This document shows, in pieces, positions 10,553-22,000 of a stretch of 64,000 nucleotides of DNA. Under the pieces are notes generated by a model. It made no database searches. It had not been told where the DNA came from and worked only from the letters and a program-made list of their open reading frames with translations. The first letter of the stretch is position 1, and each line of letters opens with the position of its first letter. The DNA is taken from the NCBI GenBank assembly GCA_030278955.1, contig JAOANR010000003.1, positions 24,691,227 through 24,755,226 on the forward strand. Direction: 5' to 3'. This DNA comes from Hygrophila difformis (lineage: Eukaryota > Streptophyta > Magnoliopsida > Lamiales > Acanthaceae). The position numbers and the translations under genes were made by a program.

Positions 10553-11141
10553 CAATTCGATCTAAGGCAATTCAGTCTCCACCGAATTGCCAATGAAGAC
10601 TGAATAGTATGACACCAAAATGTTTGTTTATTTCCTTGTTAGCAAAATCACATGTAGTTCGGTCTAAGGTAATTCGGTCTATACCGAATTGGCCATAAAG
10701 ACAGAATCTCATGTTAAAAATGTTGGTTGTTCACATCCTCATGTAGTTCCCATGCAATTCGGTCTATACAGTTCGATCTATATCGAATTGCACAAATAGA
10801 CCGAATTGATTTGGAAACCACATTGTATGCATTATCATCCCTTCATGCCTAATTTATTTTCCTTGTTAACCAATTTTGTTTGCCAATTCAGTTTATACCG
10901 AATTACCATGGTAAATCGAATTAAACACTCCTTTTGAAGCAATTGCCTTTGCCAAATTTGAGTAAGGAGATAACCCCATCAATTCGGTTTGTCCAATTCG
11001 GTCTATACCGAATTGCTTGACAAACTGAATTAGATGATGCTATCTCACAACCTTACTATGATTAATTGGATGAGATAACACTTCATTTATCATGCATAGG
11101 CAATTCGGTTTATATTGCCCTTAATCCAGTAAACCGAATTG
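10553..11141. repeat. Downstream palindrome array (same family)
   Basis: Further copies of the AATTCGGTCTA inverted pairs after the TATA box. Hairpins include 10671-10690, 10755-10808 (12-bp arms), 10994-11015 inside a longer outer pair at 10981-11033, and 11101-11141 (12-bp arms). The last uses GGTTTA/TAAACC where most use GGTCTA/TAGACC, a paired C-to-T and G-to-A change. Confidence 0.85.
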
Positions 11142-13388
11142 ACCTCCCCTCTCTATTTTTAAAACTCCAAAAATATTTTATCTTCCTGAGTTGTGTAAGT
11201 TGCATGGATGTATTGGGCTTAGGCCCATTGAATCTAATTTTATCCATTACATACCTCAACCCATTAGTGTCCAAATTATTGTGTGGTTGATACTTACACA
11301 ATACCCAAAAACATTCTTTTAATTTCATCTTTTCTCATTAATTATGTGTATGAACGGGTAATAAGAGATATCACAGACCAATGTTGGCAAAAGGTCCTTT
11401 CATCGGGATAACGATTAGCTCTTCTTCTGTGTATTAATTATTACTCGTTATTTTGCATGGTCTGATTAGTGATTGGTGGAAGCTACGGAAAAAAGGTCCT
11501 TTCACGGGGATAACGATTAGCCACTCAGCCAATTCCTAATTAGATACAGTTTTCTTCTCTTTATCTTAATTTCAACCTGAATTTCGAGCTATGGCAATAT
11601 TAAACAATGTCGATCAACACTGTTATAATAATACTGTAGTAAGAAAACATGTGGGTTTTTACTCTCTCATGGATAGTAGGACTCTTGATAGTAGCGATCA
11701 CTGTCATTAAGGGTTTCTTACTGTCTAAAAACCATTCCATCTGGAATAATTGGGAACTGGATAGCAAATGTTTGCAGTCCAGATCATCCCAGTTATTTCT
11801 GGCATTCTTTTTAGCCAATTCTTCTTATCTCAAGGCTAATCCATCTTTGTGTATCAAATTCTGTCTAACCCCACCATATATTTTGGGGTATTTTATTTTA
11901 CTTCTTATATACATGTATGCATGCTATTATTATGTAGATATTGTGGTCTATAATATTTTGGAGATCCTTCTCCTTGGACATAGAAGTCTTGATTTAAATC
12001 AGATGTTGCATAATAAATTTCCACAAAAATCACTTTATAAAATCCGGATCTGAGTAAGGGATAATCTCACAGTTATGAATAATTCAATTTCTACTGGGGA
12101 TTGATTTTGGGAAACTAGAAGCAGAGTCAGCGATTAGGTCTCATCTAGACTGAAAGGATCTGTGTTTTAAATTGAGAGTTTAGTACCTGTGTAGGGAATG
12201 ATTTTCAAATATCAATTGTTTTCTCAAAATTACTGTGTGTTGGAAATCTTGTAGTAGGTATTGCATTGAATCAGTGTCCACTTGGATTCAGATAAGATGG
12301 AATACATACAACTAGAGGAACAACATATAGGCCTTGGTTAATTTCTAAGGTAGGGTTGAGTATTCTTTCAACTACTATCTTCTCCCGCCAAAGCCTAGAA
12401 TTGAGTCTTAAGTGAGTACATTCGGAATAGATCTTCACAGGTCTGTTCTACTCAGTTTGTATCTCATAACTTACCGGATGTTATAAGCCCTGTGGCTTAC
12501 TCATATTTGGGAAGTTCTAAATCTGCATCTGGTCACCAAGACCATGGGCTCTTTTATACTAACGGAATGAGATAGCTTTTGAGACTTCCGAGTGATAGGT
12601 TTTTAAATGCTTTCTTTACTGCTTTCTTTACCGCTTACTTTTAAATGCTTTTATAGAGGTCACTCGGAAGAATTAGAGGTTGGCCGCTGGTTGTAAGGTT
12701 TAAGAGTTGTGGATTAGTTCGGGATTTTATTTAGACTTTGGGTGCGACAAGGTGGATGATAGGAGTACTTGGCATATCAACTAATGATATGTTAGGTGTT
12801 GCTTGTCCACCACATATGACTAACATATTCTTGCAAGGCATTGCAAGGGGAGTTATGAATTTGTGGTATCTTAGATTTTATTGTCTTAAGAGCATGTAAA
12901 TTCTCACTGTAAGTACCTGTCTGTTAAAGGGAACATAGTGTAGAAAGCATGAGAGTTAGCTAACTGACGAACTATCCCAAGCAAAGATCTGTGTAATTAA
13001 AATGGAAGTTTAATTATGTCTCATCTGAATCTTGTCCAATCTTTATTATTTTCTCCCTGTCCCTTCTGTCACATTTTAAATCTGCTTTCGTAGAATAATT
13101 TTATCCGCTTTCTTAGCATAATTCTTATTGCTTTCTTAGAATAAATTTAATTGCTTTCTAGAATAATTTTAATATGCTTTGTAGAATAATTTTATTGCTT
13201 TCATAATCTAGTTTAAGTTATGTCAAGTAGTTTTAGAACCCATTGCAAAATCTGAAACGAGTAACCAAGTGGAAAATCTTAGTAAACGACGTGGGCCCTG
13301 CTTCTATCACACATCCTCCGGTGAACGATCCGGTCTTACTATAAATTACTGTAATTTATTACACCTTGCGCTTTCGGGCCACAGTTTC
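11142..13388. other. Long non-coding part of the Athila-like LTR
   Basis: About 2.2 kb of AT-rich sequence with no ORF I recognise. A ~31-bp phrase containing GGTCCTTTCA and GGATAACGATTAG occurs twice, at 11389-11419 and 11491-11520. The run 13080-13210 repeats variants of TGCTTTCTTAGAATAATTTT. Confidence 0.5.
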
Positions 13389-13522
13389 TTAACACGAGTA
13401 ATAAAAATATGACAACCTTAATATATCCTTAAACCCCTTCCATAAATCATAACTCTTTTCATTTAATAAATTCAACTTGATATTTTAGAAAATACTCGTG
13501 TGGGAAATAGTCAAAAGTTTCA

Positions 13523-13541
13523 TGGCGCCATTGCCGGGGAT
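13523..13541 (+). promoter_or_regulatory. Primer-binding site, tRNA-Asp type
   Basis: TGGCGCCATTGCCGGGGAT starts directly after the LTR end. It differs at one base from TGGCGCCGTTGCCGGGGAT, the tRNA-Asp complement used by Athila and related plant gypsy elements. Confidence 0.8.
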
Positions 13542-13569
13542 TTTCATGGTGCCATTTGAAATCAAAGTT

Positions 13570-13648
13570 TCCCACATGAGTAATAAAAAGTGACAATCTT
13601 AATATATTTTAGAAAATACTCGTGTGTGGGAAATTGTCAAAAGTTTCA
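13570..13648 (+). repeat. Second, truncated copy of the LTR 3' end
   Basis: About 80 bp repeats the last part of the preceding LTR: GAGTAATAAAAA, TGACAA, TTTTAGAAAATACTCGTGTG and GTCAAAAGTTTCA. It ends at 13648, where gag sequence of another element begins. Only ~30 bp separates it from the primer site, so almost the whole internal region that should lie between two LTRs is missing. Confidence 0.7.
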
Positions 13649-15002
13649 TTAGCCACTGTTATATTGGCTATCTCCCTATCAGGGATTGCCATAGTACATC
13701 GGCCTTTAAGGCGCTGCGATCTGTTAATAAAAGTACTGGCCGCCTCATCGGCAAATTGTCTGGCATTAGTAAGATCTGTGAGACTAACCTGTGACACGGG
13801 TGTGAAGAACCTGTCATGAAACGCCCGCTCGATATCGGCCCAATTTTGAATTGAATTAGGCTGCAAGGATGCAAACCAAGCGAAGGCAGGTCCAGTCAGA
13901 GATGAGCTGAACAACCTTAACATCAACCAATCATTGGCCGCTGCTTCGCCACATTGAGCAGTAAACCTGCCCATATGTTCTACTGTGGATTTGCCGTCGT
14001 CTCCCTAGAACTTGGTGAATTCGAGCATCTTGAAGCCTCTAGGGTATGGCTGCATAGTGTCTACCCAATCAGGGTACGGTTTCCTGTATGTGGGTCGTTC
14101 CATCGGCCTTAGTTGAATCCCGAAGTGTTGTTGCATCATATCTGCCAACAACTCGGGTGACATCGCGGGCGCCTGTGTAGGAGGCATGGCGCCTTGAGGA
14201 TACATGGCGGCTGGGAGAGGGCTGGCGGCTGGGTGTGGGCTGGCGGCCTGGGGGATGCTGCATGGCGGCTTGAGGATGCTGCATGGCGGCTAGTGGTGTA
14301 CCATGGGCTGTCGCCACCTGTGGCATGTGTCCTCCTACAGCAACTAGAGTAGGGATGGCGGCCGGTGGGACGGGAGCCGCCACTCTAAATGCTTGTGCCG
14401 TCGCCTGGCGTGCTGCCATGCCAGATGCACCGGGAATCTCCGTAAAACCTAGTACAGCGCTAGACGCCATCAAGTATCCTGAGAAAGCATACATCGGCGT
14501 AGGAGGCACTGCATACAGAAGTTCGGCATGTTAGGTGTTGCAGGAGTGAAAGCATGAGTGGATGAGAATGGGGGCAAACTCGCCAAGCCTCCAAACTCAG
14601 AGAGTGGCGGCTGGCCAAAAGTAGTCCCCCAAATCCTCTGTGGGCTGCCATACGACCCTGGGATGCTTGGTGGCACATTCATGACATTTGTTGGAATAGT
14701 CCCCTCTTGCGAAGTACGCAGGGATCCACATATCCTATCAGTCTGATCGGCCATCCAGGCTGCAACACGTCCATAAGGTGCCTGGTAAGTAACGGCATGA
14801 ATTCGGCCATCGATTCAGTCATCGATAGCCGCATCTGTTCAGAGAGGTTTGGGACCTGCATTATTCCCTGTTGTGGTTGAGAGGTGCCCGCCGCATTATC
14901 GGCGTTCTCAGAATGTGTTCTTACTGGTGTTTCTTCGTGTAGCGACATTTCTTCAAATTTTTGAGTTAGGTCCCTTACTACTCGTCCAGATTTAAGTATC
15001 AT
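13649..15002 (-). pseudogene. Gag of the short-LTR family, frameshifted and truncated
   Basis: Read from 15002 down. The N-terminal part has MSLHEETPVRT and LSMTESMAEFMPLL. A proline/alanine-rich linker follows, then the conserved phrase [20 protein letters not shown] (about 14030-14095) and the capsid-like block with RLFSSSLTGPAFAWF, NWADIERAFHDRFF and RCTMAIPDREIANI. The pieces fall in different frames, so indels have broken the gene. It is cut off after EIANI at ~13651, where the copy at 43489-43908 continues. Retrotrans_gag family; structural protein of the element's particle. Confidence 0.7.
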
Positions 15003-15032
15003 ACACTCCTAAGCGGATATGGTTTCCACTCG

Positions 15033-15054
15033 GGTCCCACTGGGCGTGCCAATT
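15033..15054 (-). promoter_or_regulatory. Primer-site-like segment beside the LTR
   Basis: On the minus strand TTGGCACGCCCAGTGGGAC follows the LTR end almost directly, and the same segment sits at the equivalent place at 51701-51722. Position and the leading TGG fit a primer-binding site. I could not assign the tRNA. Confidence 0.6.
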
Positions 15055-15614
15055 TGTTAACCAAGAATTTTTTGATTGAATACTATTGAAGATGATTACA
15101 AGATTCATTGAAGGGAATTACATGAATTTAAATAAAGCTGTAAAGGAATGAAGAAATGGAAGAACACTGAAAAAACTTGCATAAAGGAAAATGGCAGAAA
15201 GTAAGAAAAGATAAAGTGCGGATTCCTTTGGTAGGGTTCTGATGCCTTGCTTCCATGTCGTCTCCAGCCTTTTATAGAAGATGGGGTGATGCATCTTCCA
15301 CACTTTAATACTCTGGATTCTCCTCCCTTGATGGTGCCCTGCATTGATGTCGAGGATCCTCTCCTCTTGACGGCGGCTCTGATTTTGTAACCGTTCTTCC
15401 TTTTGATGATCCTATCCCTTAGATGGCGCATGTTATGAATGCTTCCATGATTTTCTCCACGGGTGATGCCCTCTCAGGTCTACAACGCTGCTCTGACTTT
15501 CTCCAATTGTGCCGCCATTACTCATCTGTCTTGAGCTCATCCCTGAATTGGGCCGAATGCCTGAATATTGGGCCGAAATGTAGTGGGCCTTAATTTTTAC
15601 TTGTTGGGTTAACA
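15055..15614 (-). repeat. LTR of the short-LTR gag element, 560 bp
   Basis: Begins TGTTAACC and ends GGTTAACA, a perfect 8-bp terminal inverted repeat. It is related to, but clearly diverged from, the 501-504 bp LTRs at 41080 and 51723. All share a TGTTAACC start and a GGGCC/GGGCTT-rich right end. Confidence 0.75.
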
Positions 15615-16930
15615 AGGGGAAAATAGAGAGGAGATAATTTTGGAAGGAGATGATTCATATGCTAAAAAATTACGGAGTATAAAATAAACATATATAATCA
15701 ATCCATATGGATGTGTTTTATTTTGGATGATGAGATTGATAAAATTAATCCATTATATTAGGATTAATTTCATCACATACATGGGACAAGCACTATGACC
15801 ATATGGATTAAGAGCAATAATATTAGGTCAAGGATTAATAAATCTATCCAATCTAATTCTCCTACGTGAAAACCACATTTAAGTAATTCCACGAATTTTT
15901 TTATTTGCTACGGGCCCACAGTACATGCAGTGTAATGTACATTTCAAATCATTAATAACGCACGTTCGATACAATAAAATTTCTAAAAATTTGATATTTA
16001 AAATCTACACAACGAGACGAATTTAACAAGATCTCACTTGACTATATTTTAACTTGTATAACTATAATAAAACCTTAAGTCAGAGTGTGCGTGAATAGTG
16101 GTCAAAATTCAAATGGGGCTATTAGGAAAAAAGAGGGAGTATTTGATAGATTAGAGTTAGAATGTATTCTTTTAATAAAAATAAAAGATACTATAATTTT
16201 AAGTTTTTTTTTTTTTTTTTTTGTTACAGAGCCATAAGGCTAGCTAAAGAAACATAAAAAAGAAAAGAACCGGAGAAGGAAAACAATCACCACCAGTCAG
16301 ATCAGCGCCTGAGGTACCTCCTACCATCAATATCCCGCTCAAGTATCGCCACCAATAATTTAAATTTGATAATATACTAATATTATTATAAAATTCAGTT
16401 AAAGTTAAACAATAAACAGTATAAAAAAGTCAAACAGGACTCTTCAGCTGAGACGGAGGGATACATTATTATTTAAAAAAAACAAATGTCATCTATGTAC
16501 CCTCTTCCTAGTACTACAGAAGTATTTTTCTTTACCCCACATAAAAGAAAAAAATGTTGAAAATGCAATAAAAATAAAAATATACAAGTGACTGGGGTAT
16601 CATAAGCTAGTGGAGGATGATGCAAAACGGCTGTCACAATGACACCATATTTTGTTATTATGATTTCTGAATATTAAAATCAATTCTACGTTGTTTTTTC
16701 TCTGGCTTCGGCTACGTCAAAAAAAATTCCATGTTGTGCCCTTTCTGGAATTAAACATTTCTCAAAGTTAAAATAAACTGCATTTTGCGTGTATTTTTGG
16801 AATGATGCTGAAAAAGAATGCACTTTATAGATAAAATATATTTTAACTACTTTATTTTATTGAAGTAGAAGTCACACTAATTGTTGATGGGAACACATAT
16901 CACACAAATAATAAAAGAGATTAGTAGAAA
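15615..16930. other. AT-rich spacer with a possible LINE tail
   Basis: No ORF of note. A run of T's at 16205-16222 is followed by GTTACAGAGCC and a purine-rich stretch. Read on the minus strand this resembles the 3' end and poly-A tail of a truncated LINE (about 16205-16325), but no coding domain supports it. Confidence 0.35.
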
Positions 16931-17013
16931 GTATCGGGCTAAGTAGTAAATCGAATCGTTGACCATAAATTTGGAAGACATAAACTTACCACTTGAGCAA
17001 GTTCTCATCCCCG
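16931..17013 (-). mobile_element. tRNA-derived SINE fragment
   Basis: On the minus strand it opens GGGGATGAGAACTTGCTCAA, then AGTGGTAAGT (box A-like), and later GATTCGATTTA (box B-like). The same head recurs at 39149, 53036, 60830 and 63953, so this is a dispersed SINE family. Confidence 0.6.
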
Positions 17014-17650
17014 TAACATAACTTTATTTTAAAAAACTATCCAAATAAAAGATGTAGCAGATGGAAAAATGTAAAGAGAAAATCAAGCACTAATGCCTGC
17101 GGGAAAAAAAAAATTAGAGATTTGTTATGGTAGTTCTAATATGAATGGAAATATATCATGACAAATCATTTCAATTATTCAAAAAAATTCTATGGCTATA
17201 AAATAATAAGGATAGAATTGTCAAATATATATAACCTTATTTTAGTAACAAAATGATTTACAAAATCGATTTCTAAATTTTAGTATTTTGTATCCTTAAA
17301 TATGTATAATATAAAAAAAATTCTTTTAACACAATTAATACCATAATAAATTATAAATGATTTTATTCATTACTCTCACTCGTCCTTCTCTCTAAAATTT
17401 GATAGTATATTTAGATTCTTTGTATTGAATAGAAGTCCAAATTCGAATTCATTTAAAAAAATATAGCCATTTGAAGGGGGTAAAGAGGGATATAAGGGGC
17501 CAGAAGAAAATCGAACCCTACTGAAAAATACCCTCAATATACAGCTTTAATTTCTTTAAAAACTCCAAATTAATCGAACATACTATATACTACCCTTTAT
17601 GAGAATGAGATTGACCGCATCATATGTTCTTTGGTCCTTTTTGGGAACCC
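17014..17650. other. AT-rich spacer
   Basis: Poly-A/T-rich sequence. I see no gene, repeat unit or regulatory signal I would defend. Confidence 0.4.
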
Positions 17651-17658
17651 ATAAAAAA

Positions 17659-17878
17659 TATGGATGGCAATGGGTGTGGGTCAGAACCGAGAATCGAGAA
17701 AGACCCGAGCTTAGGTCGGGTCTTGGGTCTTACAAAAATGGACCCAGAACCGACCCGTTGCCATCCCTAAGGATGGCATTGGGTCCGGGTGAGACCCGGA
17801 ATCGAACCGAACCCGGGCTCTGGGTCGGGTCTTGGGTCTTGGCGGAACCGACCCAGACCCGACCCATTGCCATCCCTA
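17659..17878. mobile_element. hAT-like MITE with a dimeric interior
   Basis: A 220-bp element flanked by the 8-bp direct repeat ATAAAAAA (17651-17658 and 17879-17886). Ends are TATGGATGGCAATGGG and the complement of TAGGGATGGCAATGGG. Inside, two ~110-bp halves meet at GCCATCCCTAAGGATGGC (about 17761-17778), each rich in GGGTCGGGTCTTGGGTCT-type words. The flanking repeat is low-complexity, so it is weaker evidence than usual. Confidence 0.65.
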
Positions 17879-18239
17879 ATAAAAAAATCATAGATGGGCT
17901 TAGGCCCAAAATTAGGAGTAATGACACATGGGACAAATCTGTCCATATTTTTATTTTCAAAAAAATATTTTGTTATATTTAATGGTCATTCGAATGTGTG
18001 TGTTAGAAACTGATTATATAATTATGGAATTTTACAATTAAATTAACGGGAAATTGCTCAAAAATCCCCCACAGTAACCCTACTCCCTTGCTTTCCCCTC
18101 CCCCCTCACAATTCAAAATGTAAGAAAACCCCCACAAAGTTTGAAATTATATTTAAAAATAAGAAAAAAGGGGGAAAGAAATCAATTTTTTAATTGAAGG
18201 GACTACGGGTTCAATTTTTTAATTGAAACCGTACACGAC

Positions 18240-18988
18240 ATCCCCCCCTTCTCTCACATCCCGCGACTGAGTTGAACTCTTCAGAGATTGAACGGAGAAA
18301 CGGCCGTGGTGAGGGCAGCGTTGAGGCGTTGAGCGGAATCTATAAGGCGCATTTTGGTGGCAGGAGTGCAGTCCCCAGTCCCCACGGTGGCCGGGGAACT
18401 GGTAAACAGAAGGAGAGGTCGACGGTTTCGGAAAGTAAGAGGGCGGCGTAGAAGCGGCTGAAAGGGGTTGGCTGAGGGCGTAGCCGGAGGTGGAGGGTGG
18501 CGAGGGGAAAATCAACGGTGTAGTACTGATAGTGGTAAGTAGTTTCGGTTGAATTTGGTTGTTTTGTGGAATGGGGGGAAAATGGGATAGCGTCGGAACC
18601 CTAACCGGCGGTGTTTGTTCTATAGTTGGAAATTTACTTAGTATTGATGTGTTTACTGTTATTATTCTTTCGACGGAATGTTGATGCTTGTCACTCCCGG
18701 TAAACGAAGTCTTAAATGATGTTGTGCATTTTGTATGGCAGAATTGTGGTAATCATTGGTGGAGGGGATTGGTAATTGTTAACTCTGAAGGATATGCAAT
18801 GAAATAGATGTGTTGTTCTTATGTGAATTTAAGGAGGTTTAATTTGTGTCTAAGATGTTTAAGGAGGTTTATTTTGTTTGAAATCTGTTATAGCTGAATC
18901 AATTTATGTCAGTTGTAGGGATTTTTTTAGTTAGAGCAATTATGTGTGTTTGCAGTTGGTGTTTATGAGTAACTTCATATTGTTTCAG
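18240..18988 (+). promoter_or_regulatory. Probable non-coding leader exon and first intron of the ULP1-type gene
   Basis: A GC-richer block (18240-18533) stands out from the AT-rich surroundings. It is followed by a good donor, GTAAGTAG, at ~18535 and a pyrimidine-rich acceptor TTGTTTCAG ending at 18988. The coding ATG comes 54 bases later. This is the usual plant layout of leader exon plus leader intron. A reading frame on the other strand of the GC-rich block matches nothing I know. Confidence 0.45.
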
Positions 18989-19042
18989 GTAGAAATACGT
19001 GGAGGAGGGTTTTACGGGTTGAAACTGGAAGAGGAAATTGAA

Positions 19043-22000
19043 ATGGCACCGAAGGCAGGTGGAAAGAATGGTGGGAAGAGTGCAAAGGGAAGTATGGAGG
19101 AGAAAGGGGAAAGTAGCAAAGGGCGGCAGAATGATGGGGGAATGGGAAAATTAGCGAATAAGATGGACAAGGATCGGGATGCTAGGAAGAATAAAGAAGG
19201 AGGCGACGCGGGGCTGATTATAAGGTGCTCACCACAATATTTTAGGGTGACAATGGATGGAATAGTGGAAAAACTAACGGATGCGCAGATCGGAGCACTG
19301 AAGAGGACTCCATTTTGGCATTTCATGAAATGTCCAAATGGTTACAGCAGTCTAGCGTGGCTAGAAGCAATAGTTGGGTGCTAAAATGTGCAGGGTAGAA
19401 GTTTCATTATAGGGAATGGGATTGAGCTAAAGTTTTCTGCTGCGGAATTCTCGTGTGTCATGGCACTTCAGCATGAGGGGCCCTATGTCCATCTGAAATT
19501 GAAGGGGAGCAGCAGGACACTTGATAAGTATTTTGGGGGCAGCGCTGCAAATGTCCGGAGGAAGAAAATAATTTCCATAATGAAGAGAATGTGCGGGGGA
19601 GATGGTGCCGAGTTGGGAAGAGATAATCCGGATGATATTGCGTGGATGTATATCCTATTTGTGTTCAACTGTATCTTGTTCCCAACTGCCCACCAATATG
19701 TTCAAGTCTATATTGTTCACTATGTTGATAATTTGGATATGATAGGTCAGTATGCGTGGGGAGCGGCGGTGCATGATTTCCTGTTAGAGTCGCTGAAGAA
19801 ATGTACGAAGGGAAGCGGTATGCAGACGAATGCATGTTACGGGCTAACGGTAAGACTCGATACATTTGGTTGTATATAATATTTAGTTTCAGACATTGAT
19901 GTTTGTTGTGTATGCCATAATGCTAAATGATATGGTTCTTGCAGAGTTGGTTTTTCGAATGTATACCCCTTCTCGCAAAGCCAACTGGGAGGGAATGCGT
20001 TCCTCGATTCTCGAGGTGGCGAACTAGCCACCCCGGTGTCGAAGAATGTGTAGAGGCATTGAAGAAGCTGAGAGCGGAGCATGTGAAGAAGTTCTTCCCA
20101 ATGTTAGAGGAGTATAAATATCTTCGACCAGTAACAAATGAGTTTGAGGTGAATGCCGGTAAATCTAAAACAAATTTGATGTAGTGATAGATAAATGTGT
20201 TGTATAATGTACTGAATTGTTGTGAAAGGGCGGCTTCAAAATGCGGCTTGATTAGTAACGAAATGCAGTTTTTTTGGTGACTGAAGGGTATTGAACTACG
20301 ATCGCATAATTAATTCATGTTTTGTGTAGGATTTGATTGCAAACTGTGGTGCCTTGGATAGACAGCCTGTGGTGGATGTGGAGGAGAGATTAGTTCGGAA
20401 GAGAGACTGTGTAGGTGGTAGGGATAAGACGGGAACGAAGAGGCAGAAGGGTAATGTTAATAAGCATCCGAAGGAGAAACAAGATGCTAATGGTGGTGAG
20501 CAACATAATGAGCAACAGTTTGAGAGGACGGATGCAATGGCCGGAGAGCAGCGGGGGGAGCATATAATGAGCAGGGTGAGAGCGAGAGAGGCCATGAAAG
20601 TGGGGAGTAGCCTGCTGAGCATCATTATGAACCCCGCGTTCCCTTAATCGATGAGCAGGATGTTGTGCATGGTAAGAAAGTATTAGAGGAGATTGAAGAG
20701 AAACGTGGAGATAATAATGCTGAGCAGATAGGTGAGACGGAGGTTGAGCATCGTGAGCAGCAATCGGAGGATAGCGGACAACATCTAGGAGAAAATTACG
20801 ATGATGATATAGGTGCGGACATGGGGGAGGAGGCGCTGAGCGCAAGGGTTAGCGGGTACTTGGAAATTGATTATGATGGACCAGATGACGGTAATATATA
20901 GAATATAATGAGTTTTTAATACATTACATATTTAGTATGGGCAAACAAGTTATCTTGAAATACTTGAATTGCATTATGGTTGTTGCAAGATTTTAGAATC
21001 ATAAAAAATTTCGCTAGTTTAGAAAAGGGTAGTATCGCAATTCCTGTTTTGGATACAAGTATATCTTTAGAGAGGTTATAAGTATGACACATTCTGACTA
21101 AATGTATTGAACATATAGATTGCTGAAATTTGGAATTCATTTAATCATGTTGAACAGTCGGGTTATTCATGTTTTTTTGATAATGTTGTGTATTTTGTTA
21201 TGAAAGTGGACGAGGAGCGGAGGGAAGATGTAGGGAGAAACGAAAATGTGAGGGGGGGACTGTTGTAGAAAATAGTAGCTATGTGGAGGGTCCAGTAGTG
21301 AGTGAAGGCGGCATAGAGGAGGAGGAGAATACGACAGAGTGCGAAGAAAGTGGTGAACGGCGTTCAAATGATGCAGTGACTGAACCGGGAGACGTGGCAT
21401 CTAAAAGTTGTGCTGAAGAGATGAGCGACCCGGTAGATGATGGTAGGACGACTGAACCATGTGATGGAGAAAGGAAAAGTGTAGGAGATGAATATATGAA
21501 GGCGGGCGAAAATGAGGGTGAATCACAAGCAGGTCACAGGCAAGAAGGCTTGAATAAACTATCTTCAATAGTGGAAGCCGTGAATGACCAGACCGATAGG
21601 AGGAAGAAAGAAATGGATGAGGGATCCACCGATGGAACTGCTGAAGGAGGGTGAAGTGGTGAAGGAGCCGGTGAGTAATTTGGGTTACAAGTAAAATTGT
21701 TACAAATGCCATCGTGTTAATTGTCTTTGTTATTTTTAGTCATTTGATATTGATGCATCTGTGTGGTTGTGTATGCATTCGGCAACGGTGCTCGTGTGTT
21801 TATCATTGAGTATTTTATATTTGTAGATTGATTTTAGCAGGGAGGAAGACGCCGGGGAGGACGAAGATGACGAACAGGTTGAGGCTAGACTTGTTGAGAA
21901 ATACTGGGGGAAGCGAAACTATAGTGGAAGGGACTTGTTAGATGAGGAAACACAGGCTGTTTTGGACAGTTTGCTGGACGTGGGTTATCAGGGGTAAAAA

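Larger units (their letters stand above)
9215..13522 (+). mobile_element. LTR of an Athila-like gypsy element (left boundary approximate)
   Basis: The right end is well supported: the sequence closes AAAAGTTTCA at 13522 and a tRNA-Asp-type primer site starts at the next base. The left end is a guess. TGAAAGG at 9215 would pair with the terminal GTTTCA as a short inverted repeat and follows purine-rich sequence, giving an LTR of ~4.3 kb, which is long but within the range of this group. It contains a TATA box at 9658 and two blocks of palindromes. I see no coding region. Confidence 0.5.
13649..15614 (-). mobile_element. 5' part of a gag-only gypsy-type element, disrupted on its left
   Basis: On the minus strand: an LTR (15055-15614), a primer-site-like segment and a decayed gag. 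The left side stops abruptly inside gag at the end of the Athila-like LTR copy. Its gag and LTR ends match the complete element at 41080-52226, so it is a second member of that family. The sequence beyond the break would lie left of the window. Confidence 0.75.

Noticed and set aside
14069..14746. Several plus- and minus-strand frames in the gag linker
   Set aside because: They are shadows of the proline/alanine-rich part of gag in other frames.
16205..16325. Definite LINE insertion
   Set aside because: Only a poly-T run and a 3'-UTR-like stretch are visible. No coding sequence or target duplication, so it is mentioned only as possible.
18219..18515. 98-aa minus-strand frame
   Set aside because: It lies opposite the GC-rich leader of the ULP1-type gene and shows no recognisable domain.
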